Source of the DNA: an uncultured Mycoplasmatota bacterium
Lineage (GTDB): Bacteria; Bacillota_I; Bacilli_A; RF39; UBA660
Length of the DNA stretch: 42,956 nt
Assembly: GCA_900546245.1 (NCBI GenBank)
Contig: URBY01000008.1
Location: 1 to 42,956 of the forward strand
Direction of reading: 5' to 3'
Below the pieces are notes generated by a model that ran no database searches, was not told the origin of the DNA, and saw only the letters and a list, made by a program, of their open reading frames with translations. Below are positions 1 through 7,150 of the stretch, in pieces (the first letter of the stretch is position 1; every line of letters starts with the position of its first letter). The position numbers and the translations under genes are program-made.

Positions 1-267
1 AAATTTGAAAACGGAAAAAGAAGAATATATTTAAACACGGATAAGATACCAACAAAAAATGCATTAGAGAGTGCAAAAACGAGTAATGAAAAGTATGCAA
101 GTAGTTGCACCCATAATATAAATAATAAATATAAAAATAAATATAAAAACTATAAAGAAAATGTACCTTATTGGATGGAACATCCAGAAGTTTGTAAATC
201 TAGTCTTGCAAGTCCAGAAGAAATAGAAGAAATGGAGAAATTATTAAGTGAGTTTAAGGAGGATTGA
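1..267 (+). CDS. C-terminal tail of a mobile-element protein, probably replication-initiator type (partial)
   Basis: Reading frame 1 is open from the window edge to a TGA at 265-267, giving 88 residues of a C-terminus; the start lies outside the window. The piece is Lys/Asn rich, with a low-complexity linker and a conserved-looking ending (VPYWMEHPEVCKSS, then SPEEIEEMEKLLSEF). Such short acidic helical tails following a W-M-x-H/N-P stretch resemble the ends of helix-turn-helix replication initiator proteins of Gram-positive integrative elements; this is a family impression from memory, not a domain hit. It lies on the same strand as, and just upstream of, the small protein and serine recombinase that end the element. 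The function could be something else. Confidence 0.45.
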   Translation, partial: KFENGKRRIYLNTDKIPTKNALESAKTSNEKYASSCTHNINNKYKNKYKNYKENVPYWMEHPEVCKSSLASPEEIEEMEKLLSEFKED

Positions 268-329
268 TATATGATTAAAAACTTAGAGGTTATGCTTTAT
301 AAGAAATAAGCAAAGGGGGAATAGATGTA

Positions 330-473
330 ATGGAGGTAGTATATAATGTAAAATATAAATTTAAGACAAATGATAATAAAACAAAGAATGAAATAAAAGA
401 GATTTTTAATAGAAAATTATTAAATATTATTATTGCTTTAGAAAATCAAGAATTAATATTAAAGAATTCTTAA
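330..473 (+). CDS. Small 47-residue protein upstream of the integrase
   Basis: ATG at 330, preceded by a purine-rich stretch (AAGGGGGAA at 313-321), reads 47 residues to TAA at 471-473. The protein starts MEVVYNVKYKFKTN and has a basic helical second half. Short proteins of this size are often found immediately before the large serine recombinase at the end of integrative elements, and this one sits 70 bases upstream of it in the same orientation. The role is unknown; it could be a recombination accessory or regulatory protein. The start is the only in-frame ATG near the purine-rich stretch. A 12-codon ORF at 271-309 just upstream is too short to call. Confidence 0.5.
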   Translation: MEVVYNVKYKFKTNDNKTKNEIKEIFNRKLLNIIIALENQELILKNS

Positions 474-543
474 TATTAAGGTATAATATGATTGTATTTA
501 TTAATTATTTTAGTCATTTCAAACAAGTATTGGAGGAATGGCT

Positions 544-2139
544 ATGTTAGAAAAGGTAGGTGTATATTGTAGATTATCTGATGAAGATAGAGATAAACTA
601 AATAAAAATGATGATAGTGATTCAATAGTAAATCAAAGAAGTATGTGTTTAAAATTTGCTAATCAAAATGGATGGAATGTTGTAGATATTTATTCCGATG
701 ATGACTTTTCAGGAGCTGGAGTAGATAGACCAGATTTTAATAGACTTTTAAAAGATTGTGAAAGTGGAAAAATAAATTTAGTTTTATGTAAAAGTCAATC
801 AAGATTTTCAAGAGATATGGAAGTTATTGAAAGATATTTACATAATAAGTTTATAGAATGGGGAGTTAGATTTGTAAGTATTGTTGATAATGCTGATACA
901 AGTATTGAATCTAATAAGAAATCTCGTCAAATAAATGGACTTATTAATGAATGGTATTTAGATGACTTATCCACAAACATAAAGAAGTCATTAAAAAATA
1001 AAAGAGAAGATGGATTATTTATGGGAAGTTTTGCACCTTATGGATATGATAGAAGCAAAGATGTCCATAAACTAATTATTGATCCTGTTGCTGCAGAAGT
1101 AGTTAAAAAGATATTTGATATGTATGCTAGTGGCAATGGTTATCATAAAATATGTGAATATTTAAACAATAATAATATTCCATCTAGGTCAGTTTATAAA
1201 AAGCAAAAAGGAAGTAAATTTGTTTGTTCTAATTGTGATTTAAAAAATGTTAGATGGAATACTGATACGATTGCTCAAATTTTAAGAAATGAAGTTTATA
1301 TTGGTAATTTAGTTCAAGGTAAAAAAACTTCAATGGGATATAAAGTTCATAAATTTAAAAAAGTTGATGAAAAAGATTGGTGTAGAATAGAAAATACACA
1401 TGAACCTATTATTGATGTTGAAACTTGGAACAAAGTACAAAACATTTTAAAAACACATGCATCACCAACTAAAACTGGTGAAATTCATTATTTAAGTAAA
1501 AAAATATATTGTATGTGTTGTGGAAAATCTTTTATGAGAAATGTTTATAATGTAAAAACTGAGTCAACTGGTAAAAGAGCATATATGCAATGTAAGGGTG
1601 CTAAAAAGTATCATTCATGTGATAATAATAAAGCAATTAGAATGGATGAATTAGAGCAAATATTATTGAATGCAATAAATGATTTATTAGATAACTATTA
1701 TGATGAAACTAATTTACAAAATCTCTATAATCAGACTAATAAACAAAATACAAATGATGAAATAATTAATATACTAAAAAAAGAAAAAAATAATCTTGAA
1801 AAGAAAATCAATGATAACAAAAACTATTATAGAAATCTTTATGAAGATAAAGTAAAAGGAAATGTTAGTGAAGAAATGTTTTCTTTAATGGCTAATGATT
1901 ATTTAAAAGAAATAGAAACTATGACTAATAGAATAGAAACTATTGAAAATGAAATTAATAATCTTAATACTATAAAAGAAAATAAAAAACAAGCCAATGA
2001 CATTTTAAAAAAATATAAACATATTGATTCTTTAAATAAGATAATAGTTGATGAATTTATTGATAAAGTATATATTGGGAATTATAATAAAGAAAATAAA
2101 ACAAGAGATATTGAAATAGAATGGAACTTTGAGTTCTAA
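544..2139 (+). CDS. Large serine recombinase (integrase of an integrative element)
   Basis: A 531-residue site-specific recombinase that integrates and excises a mobile element by a serine-phosphodiester mechanism. Seen: N-terminal resolvase domain with the nucleophile motif YCRLSDED (Ser12), the SQSRFSRD arginine motif near residue 90, a central DNA-binding recombinase domain (about 155-270), a zinc ribbon with CMCCGK and later C...H..C (about 320-360), then a long coiled coil (about 410-490) as in the large serine integrase family. The start is set at the second ATG: GGAGG at 532-536 lies 7 bases before 544 but only 1 base before the upstream ATG at 538. It is the last gene of the element, and a truncated host gene begins 32 bases beyond its stop, the usual position for an integrase beside attR. 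Confidence 0.93.
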   Translation: MLEKVGVYCRLSDEDRDKLNKNDDSDSIVNQRSMCLKFANQNGWNVVDIYSDDDFSGAGVDRPDFNRLLKDCESGKINLVLCKSQSRFSRDMEVIERYLHNKFIEWGVRFVSIVDNADTSIESNKKSRQINGLINEWYLDDLSTNIKKSLKNKREDGLFMGSFAPYGYDRSKDVHKLIIDPVAAEVVKKIFDMYASGNGYHKICEYLNNNNIPSRSVYKKQKGSKFVCSNCDLKNVRWNTDTIAQILRNEVYIGNLVQGKKTSMGYKVHKFKKVDEKDWCRIENTHEPIIDVETWNKVQNILKTHASPTKTGEIHYLSKKIYCMCCGKSFMRNVYNVKTESTGKRAYMQCKGAKKYHSCDNNKAIRMDELEQILLNAINDLLDNYYDETNLQNLYNQTNKQNTNDEIINILKKEKNNLEKKINDNKNYYRNLYEDKVKGNVSEEMFSLMANDYLKEIETMTNRIETIENEINNLNTIKENKKQANDILKKYKHIDSLNKIIVDEFIDKVYIGNYNKENKTRDIEIEWNFEF

Positions 2140-2149
2140 TATAAAAATA

Positions 2150-2182
2150 ATAAATTTGGACTTTTCCGATTCCTGCACATGG
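2150..2182. other. Putative attR junction of the integrated element
   Basis: Immediately after the integrase stop the sequence switches into the body of an amidase gene. From CCTGCACATGGTGG (2172-2185) onward the reading matches the conserved D-P-x-H-G-G start of amidase_3 enzymes, but the codon before it is ATT rather than the expected GAT, and no start codon lies upstream in frame before a TAA at 2151. The crossover should therefore be close to 2165-2175. The matching attL and the 5' end of the amidase gene should lie at the far left end of the element, outside this window. Exact core bases cannot be fixed without attL. Confidence 0.55.
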
Positions 2183-3386
2183 TGGAAGTGATCCTGGAAC
2201 TAGTGGAAATGGACTTGTTGAAAAGGAATACACTTTAAAATTTGCTGATTATTTAAATAGAAGATTTAATGAATTAGGTGCAAATTCTACGCTTGTTAGG
2301 AGTACTGATGAAACAGTAACTCCAACAGAAAGAGTTAACAGAATATTAAATGCATATGGTAATTCACCTGATGTACTTGTTATATCAAATCATTTAAATG
2401 CAGGCGGCTCATCAGGAGCAGAAGTTATATACGCTCTTAGGAATAATGATACACTATCAAAATTAATACTTGAAAATCTAAGTAAAGAAGGTCAATCTAT
2501 AAGAAAGGCATATCAAAGAAGATTACCAAGTGATAATAGTAAGGATTATTATTTTATCCACAGGAATACAGGTGTAACAGAACCAATAATTATTGAATAT
2601 GGATTTCTTGATAATAAGGGTGATGCAGAAAGAATAAAAAATAATTGGGAAAAATATGCTGAAGCAGTTGTAAAAGCAGTTGCTGAATATAAAAATATTC
2701 CATATGGTGAAAGTATTTCATCTATTACTTATACTGTGCAAAGAGGAGATACTTTATGGAATATTGCTAAAAAATTTAATACTAATGTAAATGAAATAAA
2801 AAGATTAAACAATTTAAAAAGTAATATCTTATATGTAGGTCAAACTTTAAGAGTACCAGAATATTATAAAGCAGAAGATACAAATATATCATATGTAGTT
2901 AAAAGAGGAGATAGTTTATATTCAATCGCAAGACAATATGGAGTTAATGTTAATGATTTAATGAAAGTTAATAATTTAACTAGTGATTTATTAAGTATTG
3001 GTCAAATTATAAATATACCATCTTCTACAACTATAGTAACACCTTCAGAAGATGATATAATTAATGAAGAAAATACTTATGTAGTCAAAAATGGAGATAC
3101 ACTATGGTCAATATCTAGAATATTTAATGTTAGTATAGATGATATTAAAAACAAAAATAATTTAACAAGTGATATATTGACTGTAGGAAGTGTTCTTACT
3201 ATCCCAACTGGAACTGAAACAGGTAATGATATTATAGTTTATACTGTTAAAAGAGGGGATAGTTTATGGAAACTTGCTAGAGATTATAATACAACAATAA
3301 ATGATATTAAACAGTTAAATAACTTAAAATCAGATGTACTTAGAGTTGGCGATGAACTTCAAATAAAAAAGAATACCAATGTGTAA
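2172..3386 (+). pseudogene. N-acetylmuramoyl-L-alanine amidase with four LysM domains, 5' end lost to element insertion
   Basis: An open frame of 404 residues without its start. Residues 1-175 are an amidase_3 catalytic domain that cleaves the N-acetylmuramoyl-L-alanine bond. All four zinc/catalytic positions are visible: His in PAHGG, Glu in LVEKEY, His in SNHLNAGG and Glu in IIIEYGF. Four LysM peptidoglycan-binding repeats of about 44 residues follow (each beginning Y-x-V-x-x-G-D-x-L and ending VGQxLxIP-like). The gene lacks only about the first 6-7 codons compared with its paralogue at 30499, consistent with insertion in the D-P-x-H-G-G region. A GTG-initiated LysM-only product from 2736 is conceivable, but no good ribosome-binding site supports it. 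It ends convergently with the hydrolase gene at 3401. Confidence 0.85.
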
Positions 3387-3399
3387 AAGCATTGGTATT
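3372..3399. terminator. Bidirectional terminator between converging genes
   Basis: Perfect 10-bp inverted repeat AATACCAATG / CATTGGTATT with an 8-base loop, T-rich on the right and A-rich on the left, overlapping the amidase stop codon and ending 2 bases before the end of the hydrolase gene on the other strand. Confidence 0.85.
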
Positions 3400-3400
3400 T

Positions 3401-3829
3401 TTAGTATAAGTCTTTACAAACTCCTTTTTTAGGAACATAAAAACAATGATTTTTATATCTTCCACTATTTTTTTGATTAAACCATGTTGGTTTACATGAA
3501 TTACCAGATCCTGGTGCATAAAACCAAAGTGCATTAGTCGCAGGATGAAAGTATTCACCATTTATTACTCTTTTAGCAAGATTTTTTTCTGCAGTGCTTG
3601 ATGAACTATAAAAAAGTGGACTATCTGTTCCAGAAAATCCTCCTGGATCTTGATATACCATTTGATAAATGCTAGTTATATTTTTAAAATCTAAGCAATT
3701 TCCTATAACTCTATTTATTCCGACATTACCAACCATAAGCATTCCAAGATTACCTTCACCAGTAGCTTCTGCTCTCATGAGTCTAGCTAGTAAATCAAGT
3801 TCTTTTGTATTATATGCAACAATAGCCAT
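3401..3829 (-). CDS. CwlJ/SleB-type cell wall (spore cortex) hydrolase
   Basis: A 142-residue Hydrolase_2 family protein, the fold of the germination enzymes CwlJ and SleB that degrade spore cortex. Seen: the family motif LLARLMRAEATGEG near the N-terminus with the catalytic Glu, a GNVGINRV helix, an F-Y-x-P motif, and a C-terminal A-L-W-F-Y-A-P...CFYVP region. The start is the ATG at 3829, because GGAGGG lies 6-12 bases upstream; a further in-frame ATG at 3844 would precede that ribosome-binding site. There is no signal peptide and no SleB-type peptidoglycan-binding domain, so it is closer to coat-associated CwlJ than to secreted SleB. It is convergent with the LysM amidase remnant. The exact bond cleaved is not shown by the sequence. 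Confidence 0.82.
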   Translation of the reverse strand: MAIVAYNTKELDLLARLMRAEATGEGNLGMLMVGNVGINRVIGNCLDFKNITSIYQMVYQDPGGFSGTDSPLFYSSSSTAEKNLAKRVINGEYFHPATNALWFYAPGSGNSCKPTWFNQKNSGRYKNHCFYVPKKGVCKDLY

Positions 3830-3918
3830 AATAAACCCTCCCATATATTATATGCAAAAGAGTATCAAAATTAGTTGATAAAATAAAAAAAATATGATAT
3901 TATTAATTTGTCCGATTT

Positions 3919-3966
3919 AGGGGATTAGTTAAATGGTATAATAGGAGTCTCCAAAACCTTTGGTAT
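3919..3966 (+). pseudogene. Truncated tRNA-Trp copy (5' part only)
   Basis: AGGGGATTAGTTAAATGG followed by a CTCCAAA anticodon loop resembles the acceptor, D-arm and anticodon arm of a tRNA-Trp(CCA). The anticodon stem has an A-C mismatch, and no T-arm or 3' acceptor strand follows, so it cannot fold as a tRNA. The intact tRNA-Trp lies 190 bases downstream. The rest of 3830-4153 has no convincing ORF; I see nothing else there. Confidence 0.45.
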
Positions 3967-4153
3967 AAAAGTTAAAAAGACTGATTTTACCTTATAACTA
4001 CTGGGTTTATCAAATGTTATGTTTTGAACTGGTGGCACTTTTGGTGGCATAAGTATAAATTTGAAACATATCATTTCGAATTAAATTAGTTTATAAATGA
4101 TAATAATATATCATTTTATAATATAAATTGTTTGCTCTTAATTGAGCATTTAT

Positions 4154-4227
4154 AGGGGTATAATATAGTGGTAGTATGATGGTCTCCAAAACCATTCGCG
4201 AGGGTTCAAATCCTTCTACCCCTGCCA
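4154..4227 (+). tRNA. tRNA-Trp (anticodon CCA)
   Basis: Acceptor stem AGGGGTA/TACCCCT pairs perfectly; the anticodon stem ATGGT/ACCAT carries the loop CTCCAAA, hence anticodon CCA; the T-arm is GAGGG-TTCAAAT-CCTTC; discriminator G at 4224 and an encoded CCA end at 4225-4227. It reads UGG, the only Trp codon needed, and TGA is used as a stop in this window. A terminator follows directly. Confidence 0.92.
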
Positions 4228-4234
4228 GAAAATC

Positions 4235-4296
4235 AATCGTTTTTAAACGATTTATATATATATGCTAGTAAGAAATCTTACTAGTATTTTTATTTT
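4235..4296 (+). terminator. Hairpin and terminator after tRNA-Trp
   Basis: Two hairpins: a weak one at 4235-4252 (AATCGTT/AAACGATT) and a clear one at 4265-4284 (CTAGTAAG/CTTACTAG, AAAT loop) followed by a T-rich tail. Confidence 0.75.
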
Positions 4297-4391
4297 CTAT
4301 TGAGACCATTATACACATAATTAATTTTTTTTGCAAACTGACTTGATTAATTTTTTCATGAGAGTTAACATCTCAAACGAGGTGATTTTAG

Positions 4392-4655
4392 TTGAGTAAA
4401 TATGTTTATGAGAATCATGAAGTTGAAGAAGGATTATTTGTAACATTACAATTAATTGATGCTATCGACATGAAATATAGTTGTTGTTTTCCAGCTGATA
4501 TTGAAAAGGATATTGAAAAATTGTTTAGGCACTTAGTTAAATATGTTGAAGGTGAAGACAAACATCCTAATGTAGATATTGAAAATACAAAACTTATACA
4601 GCAGTTTATATATAATAAGGATGATATTGATAAAATAGAAAAAAATCACAAATAG
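4392..4655 (+). CDS. Hypothetical protein, 87 residues, TTG start
   Basis: Starts at TTG 4392, preceded by GAGGTGAT (4379-4386), a strong ribosome-binding site at proper spacing; no in-frame ATG is better placed. The product is acidic and helical, with a CC pair (SCCFPADIEKDIEKLF). I do not recognise a family. A short inverted repeat TGAGA-N7-TCTCA (4359-4375) lies just upstream of the ribosome-binding site and might be an operator. The next gene has its own promoter, so this is probably a single-gene unit. Confidence 0.6.
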   Translation: MSKYVYENHEVEEGLFVTLQLIDAIDMKYSCCFPADIEKDIEKLFRHLVKYVEGEDKHPNVDIENTKLIQQFIYNKDDIDKIEKNHK

Positions 4656-4676
4656 TATTATATAATGTATGTTATG

Positions 4677-4685
4677 TGTTATAAT
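4677..4685 (+). promoter_or_regulatory. Extended -10 promoter for the 4706 gene
   Basis: TGTTATAAT, a perfect extended -10 box, placed 20 bases upstream of the start codon at 4706. Confidence 0.6.
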
Positions 4686-4705
4686 GTTTTTGCAGGTGGT
4701 TGTTT

Positions 4706-5107
4706 ATGGATAAATTTGAAAGATTAAAAGATATAATTAGAAATAAAAAAAATGATTTTAATATAAATAATTTTGTATTGGATACTAAAGGTTCTAAATC
4801 AAATATAAGTGATTATGCTATTGATTATAAACAAATAGAAAAACATCCTTATATTATAAATCTATTAACTTACGAAAAATCCATTCCTGAAAAGAAAAAA
4901 AATTATGGAAATAAACTTGATTATGAAATGAATAAGTATTATTTTCTTAAATTATATATAAATAAAGAAGAAGAATTATTAGAAATAACATTAAATAAAT
5001 CATCTACAAAAAAAGATATACATTTGTTATTTTTGGAATATCTTGATAAAATAAACTTCTTGAATATAAATGACTTCTTAGAATATTTATTTAAAGTTCT
5101 TCAGTAG
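4706..5107 (+). CDS. Hypothetical cytosolic protein, 133 residues
   Basis: ATG at 4706 follows AGGTGG (4694-4699) with 6 bases of spacing; an in-frame TTG at 4700 abuts the ribosome-binding site and is rejected. The protein is Lys/Asn/Ile-rich and mostly helical, with no membrane segment or signal peptide. I recognise no family. A dedicated extended -10 promoter precedes it and a strong terminator follows at 5116-5147, so it is monocistronic. Confidence 0.6.
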   Translation: MDKFERLKDIIRNKKNDFNINNFVLDTKGSKSNISDYAIDYKQIEKHPYIINLLTYEKSIPEKKKNYGNKLDYEMNKYYFLKLYINKEEELLEITLNKSSTKKDIHLLFLEYLDKINFLNINDFLEYLFKVLQ

Positions 5108-5115
5108 AACTATAT

Positions 5116-5147
5116 AATAACTACTTTTAAACGAGTAGTTATTTTTA
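5116..5147 (+). terminator. Rho-independent terminator
   Basis: 10-bp perfect stem AATAACTACT / AGTAGTTATT, 8-base loop, followed by a T run. Confidence 0.85.
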
Positions 5148-5169
5148 ATAATTTAAATGTCGATTTTTG

Positions 5170-5254
5170 TGTTATAATTATATAGTAGTAAAAATTATTT
5201 TTGGGAGTAGTATTATCCTTGACTTTGGTGATACTACTCCCAAAAATAATTTTT
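5170..5254 (+). repeat. Long perfect hairpin with its own promoter
   Basis: Arms 5190-5213 and 5231-5254 are perfect 24-base reverse complements, extendable inward by four further pairs including G-T wobbles to leave a 9-base loop. An extended -10 box TGTTATAAT lies at 5170-5178, so transcription would begin at about 5185 and run straight into the hairpin. There is no ORF inside. It could be a small hairpin RNA, a terminator or attenuator ahead of the ars-type operon, or a MITE-like remnant; no clear target duplication is visible. Confidence 0.7.
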
Positions 5255-5270
5255 AAAATTTTAATAAAGT

Positions 5271-5328
5271 ATATTGACAAATATCAATATACTGAATATA
5301 ATACTATATAGATATTTGTCTATATAGT
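5271..5328 (+). promoter_or_regulatory. Consensus promoter with two dyad operators for the ArsR operon
   Basis: TTGACA (5274-5279), exactly 17 bases, then TATAAT (5297-5302): a consensus vegetative promoter. Operator 1, ATATTGA-N6-TCAATAT (5271-5290), covers the -35. Operator 2, ACTATATAGA-N6-TCTATATAGT (5303-5328), covers the start point. Both have perfect arms and a 6-base centre, as expected for an ArsR-family dimer that represses until ligand binds. Confidence 0.78.
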
Positions 5329-5346
5329 ATTATTAAGGAGTAGATT

Positions 5347-5628
5347 ATGGAACAAGTAAAATATGAAGAAATGTCAAACATATTCAAAGCATTATCAGAT
5401 TCAAACCGAATAAAAATTGTGGATTTGTTATATAAGAATGGAGAAACCTGTGCTTGTAATTTATTAGATGAATTTAATATTTCACAACCTACACTTTCAC
5501 ATCATTTAAAAGTATTATCGGATACTGGGATATTACTTCAAAGAAAAGAAGCAAACTGGATACATTATAGAATAAATGATGAGAAAATTATAGAAATAAA
5601 AGAGTTCTTTAATAATATTTCAAAATAA
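5347..5628 (+). CDS. ArsR-family metalloregulator
   Basis: A 93-residue winged-helix repressor. Seen: an ALSDSNRIKIVDLL helix, the metal/metalloid motif ETCACNLL with a C-x-C pair (Cys36, Cys38), then the recognition helix NISQPTLSHHLKVL and the wing. The C-x-C in helix alpha3 is the classic As(III)/Sb(III)/Cd-sensing site of the family, so it probably senses arsenical or a soft metal. ATG at 5347 is preceded by AAGGAG. It is the first gene of an operon with an ArsP-like permease and a small thioredoxin-fold protein, and probably binds the dyads in its own promoter. Confidence 0.9.
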   Translation: MEQVKYEEMSNIFKALSDSNRIKIVDLLYKNGETCACNLLDEFNISQPTLSHHLKVLSDTGILLQRKEANWIHYRINDEKIIEIKEFFNNISK

Positions 5629-5634
5629 TATTTA

Positions 5635-5691
5635 GCACCTGTAACAAGGTGCAATATTTAAGAATAATATATAGATAGATATAAATATATC
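5635..5691 (+). promoter_or_regulatory. Intercistronic hairpin and third dyad between regulator and permease
   Basis: GCACCT-N6-AGGTGC (5635-5652) forms a 6-bp hairpin without a proper T run, more an attenuator or processing hairpin than a terminator. GATATA-AA-TATATC (5678-5691) is a dyad of similar base content to the upstream operators. Either could let the permease be controlled separately from the regulator; this is inference. Confidence 0.35.
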
Positions 5692-5712
5692 AATATAAGA
5701 AAGGAGTTTTTT

Positions 5713-6744
5713 ATGCAGTATGTTCAAAATGTGTTTAGTTGGCTTAATGATGTATTTTTAGAAATGACTTGGTTATCAGATTTAATTACTTGGATAGTAA
5801 ATAATATTTTCAGATTACCAATAAATGATGAAAGTACAATCGGAAAAATCGGAGGAAGCATACAATTTTTTATGTATGATTTTGTAAAAATTATGGCTTT
5901 ACTATGTGTACTTATTTTTATGTTTTCATATATAGAAAGCAAATTTACACCAGAAAAAACAAAACAAATATTGAGCAAATTAAAAGGAATTAAAGGTGCT
6001 ATAATAGGAGCATTATTAGGAACAGTAACTCCATTTTGTAGTTGTTCAAGTATTCCGATTTTTATTAGTTTTGTAAAAGCTGGATTACCTATGGAAGTTA
6101 CATTTAGTTTTCTAATTTCTTCTCCATTTGTTGATTTAGCTTCTACCGTACTATTAGCATCTATGTTTGGATGGAGAGTAGCAATAGCTTATGTTGTTGT
6201 GGGTGTAATATTGGCAGTTGTAGGTGGAATAATAATTGGAAAATTAAAACTAGAAAAATACATTGAAAAATATGTATTTGATACACAAGTTGGAGAAAGC
6301 AAGGATTTAGAGCCTACTAAAAAAGAAAGATTACAATATGCAAAAGAACAAGTTAAAAACATTTTTGTAAATGTATGGAAATATGTTTTATTAGGAGTTG
6401 GAATAGGTACATTTATTCATAACTGGATTCCACAAACAGCCATCGAAACAATTTTAGGAGAAGGAAATATATTTGCACCAATTCTAGCAGCAGTTGTAGG
6501 AATACCAATGTATGCAGATATATTCGGAACATTACCAATAGCAGAAGCATTAGTATTAAAAGGAACAGGAATAGGAACTGTATTAACATTTATGATGGGA
6601 GTAACAGCTTTATCAGTACCATCTATTGTAATGTTAAAAAATGTAATGAAACCTAAATTGCTTGCTATTTTTGTAGGAATTATAGCAGTTGGAATTATTG
6701 CCATTGGTTATATATTTAATATATTTTCATTTTTAGTAATTTAA
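5713..6744 (+). CDS. ArsP/DUF318-family membrane permease
   Basis: A 343-residue polytopic membrane protein of the permease family once called DUF318, which includes the organoarsenical efflux protein ArsP. The signature TPFCSCSS (residues 106-113, Cys109 and Cys111) sits at a helix end and is the family's substrate-binding loop. About eight hydrophobic segments are present, in two halves separated by a charged cytoplasmic loop (about 175-215). GGAG precedes ATG 5713. With ArsR upstream and a thioredoxin-fold protein downstream, it probably exports a trivalent organoarsenical or another thiophilic compound. Substrate choice is inference: relatives have been linked to other metals as well. Confidence 0.85.
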   Translation: MQYVQNVFSWLNDVFLEMTWLSDLITWIVNNIFRLPINDESTIGKIGGSIQFFMYDFVKIMALLCVLIFMFSYIESKFTPEKTKQILSKLKGIKGAIIGALLGTVTPFCSCSSIPIFISFVKAGLPMEVTFSFLISSPFVDLASTVLLASMFGWRVAIAYVVVGVILAVVGGIIIGKLKLEKYIEKYVFDTQVGESKDLEPTKKERLQYAKEQVKNIFVNVWKYVLLGVGIGTFIHNWIPQTAIETILGEGNIFAPILAAVVGIPMYADIFGTLPIAEALVLKGTGIGTVLTFMMGVTALSVPSIVMLKNVMKPKLLAIFVGIIAVGIIAIGYIFNIFSFLVI

Positions 6745-6765
6745 TTAAAGAAAGGAAAGGTTAAT

Positions 6766-6999
6766 ATGAATATCAAAGTTTTAGAAATGTCTTGTTGTAG
6801 TGGAGGAAAATTACAAGCTATTACAGAGGAAACAATAAAAGAATTAGGAATAAATGTGAATATTGAAATTATAGGAGATATGCAAAAAATGATGGCATTA
6901 GGTGTAATGAGAACACCAGCACTTATAATTGATGATGAAGTAGTTTTACAAGGTAGAATACCTAAAAAAGAAGAAATAAAAAGACTTCTTCAAAAGTAA
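6766..6999 (+). CDS. Small thioredoxin-fold (redox disulfide) protein
   Basis: A 77-residue single-domain protein of the small thioredoxin family often found beside DUF318 permeases. Typical members begin M-x-I-K-V-L-x-x-x-C-x-x-C; here residues 8-13 read MSCCSG, with adjacent Cys10 and Cys11 rather than C-x-x-C. The TPALIID segment with the cis-Pro is kept. It is 21 bases downstream of the permease with its own ribosome-binding site, so it is the third gene of the operon. It may pass electrons or hand a thiophilic substrate to the permease; the vicinal cysteines could bind As(III) directly, which is inference. A terminator follows. Confidence 0.78.
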   Translation: MNIKVLEMSCCSGGKLQAITEETIKELGINVNIEIIGDMQKMMALGVMRTPALIIDDEVVLQGRIPKKEEIKRLLQK

Positions 7000-7017
7000 T
7001 TATATAATAAATTAGTT

Positions 7018-7047
7018 AAGCAAGTGATTTGATGATTACTTGCTTTT
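7018..7047 (+). terminator. Terminator of the ArsR-ArsP operon
   Basis: Stem AAGCAAGT / ACTTGCTT extends inward by three pairs (one wobble) around a 6-base loop and is followed by TTTT. An extended -10, TGTTATAAT (7049-7057), begins right after it. Confidence 0.75.
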
Positions 7048-7069
7048 ATGTTATAATCATCTCGACAAC

Positions 7070-7107
7070 TTACAATTTAGTGATCTGTTAGAAAAATAGT
7101 AATTTGT
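7070..7107. repeat. 38-bp repeat copy 1, upstream of the small membrane protein
   Basis: Matches 7622-7659 at 33 of 38 positions, including an uninterrupted 15-base core GTTAGAAAAATAGTA. The ends form imperfect inverted halves ACAAxTTA ... TAAxTTGT. It lies about 20 bases downstream of the extended -10 at 7049, where an operator would act. Confidence 0.6.
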
Positions 7108-7150
7108 AGTTTTCAGAATAATAATTTGTTAAATGTAAAAGGAAATAATT

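Noticed and set aside
2736..3386. A stand-alone LysM protein of 216 residues starting at a GTG
   Set aside because: The frame is open back to 2172 and encodes an amidase domain directly joined to the LysM repeats; the GTG is a conserved Val codon of the first LysM and lacks a ribosome-binding site.
3340..3878. Overlapping ORFs opposite or shifted to the CwlJ-like hydrolase
   Set aside because: Low-complexity antisense shadows; the minus-strand frame at 3401-3829 has clear family motifs and a good ribosome-binding site.
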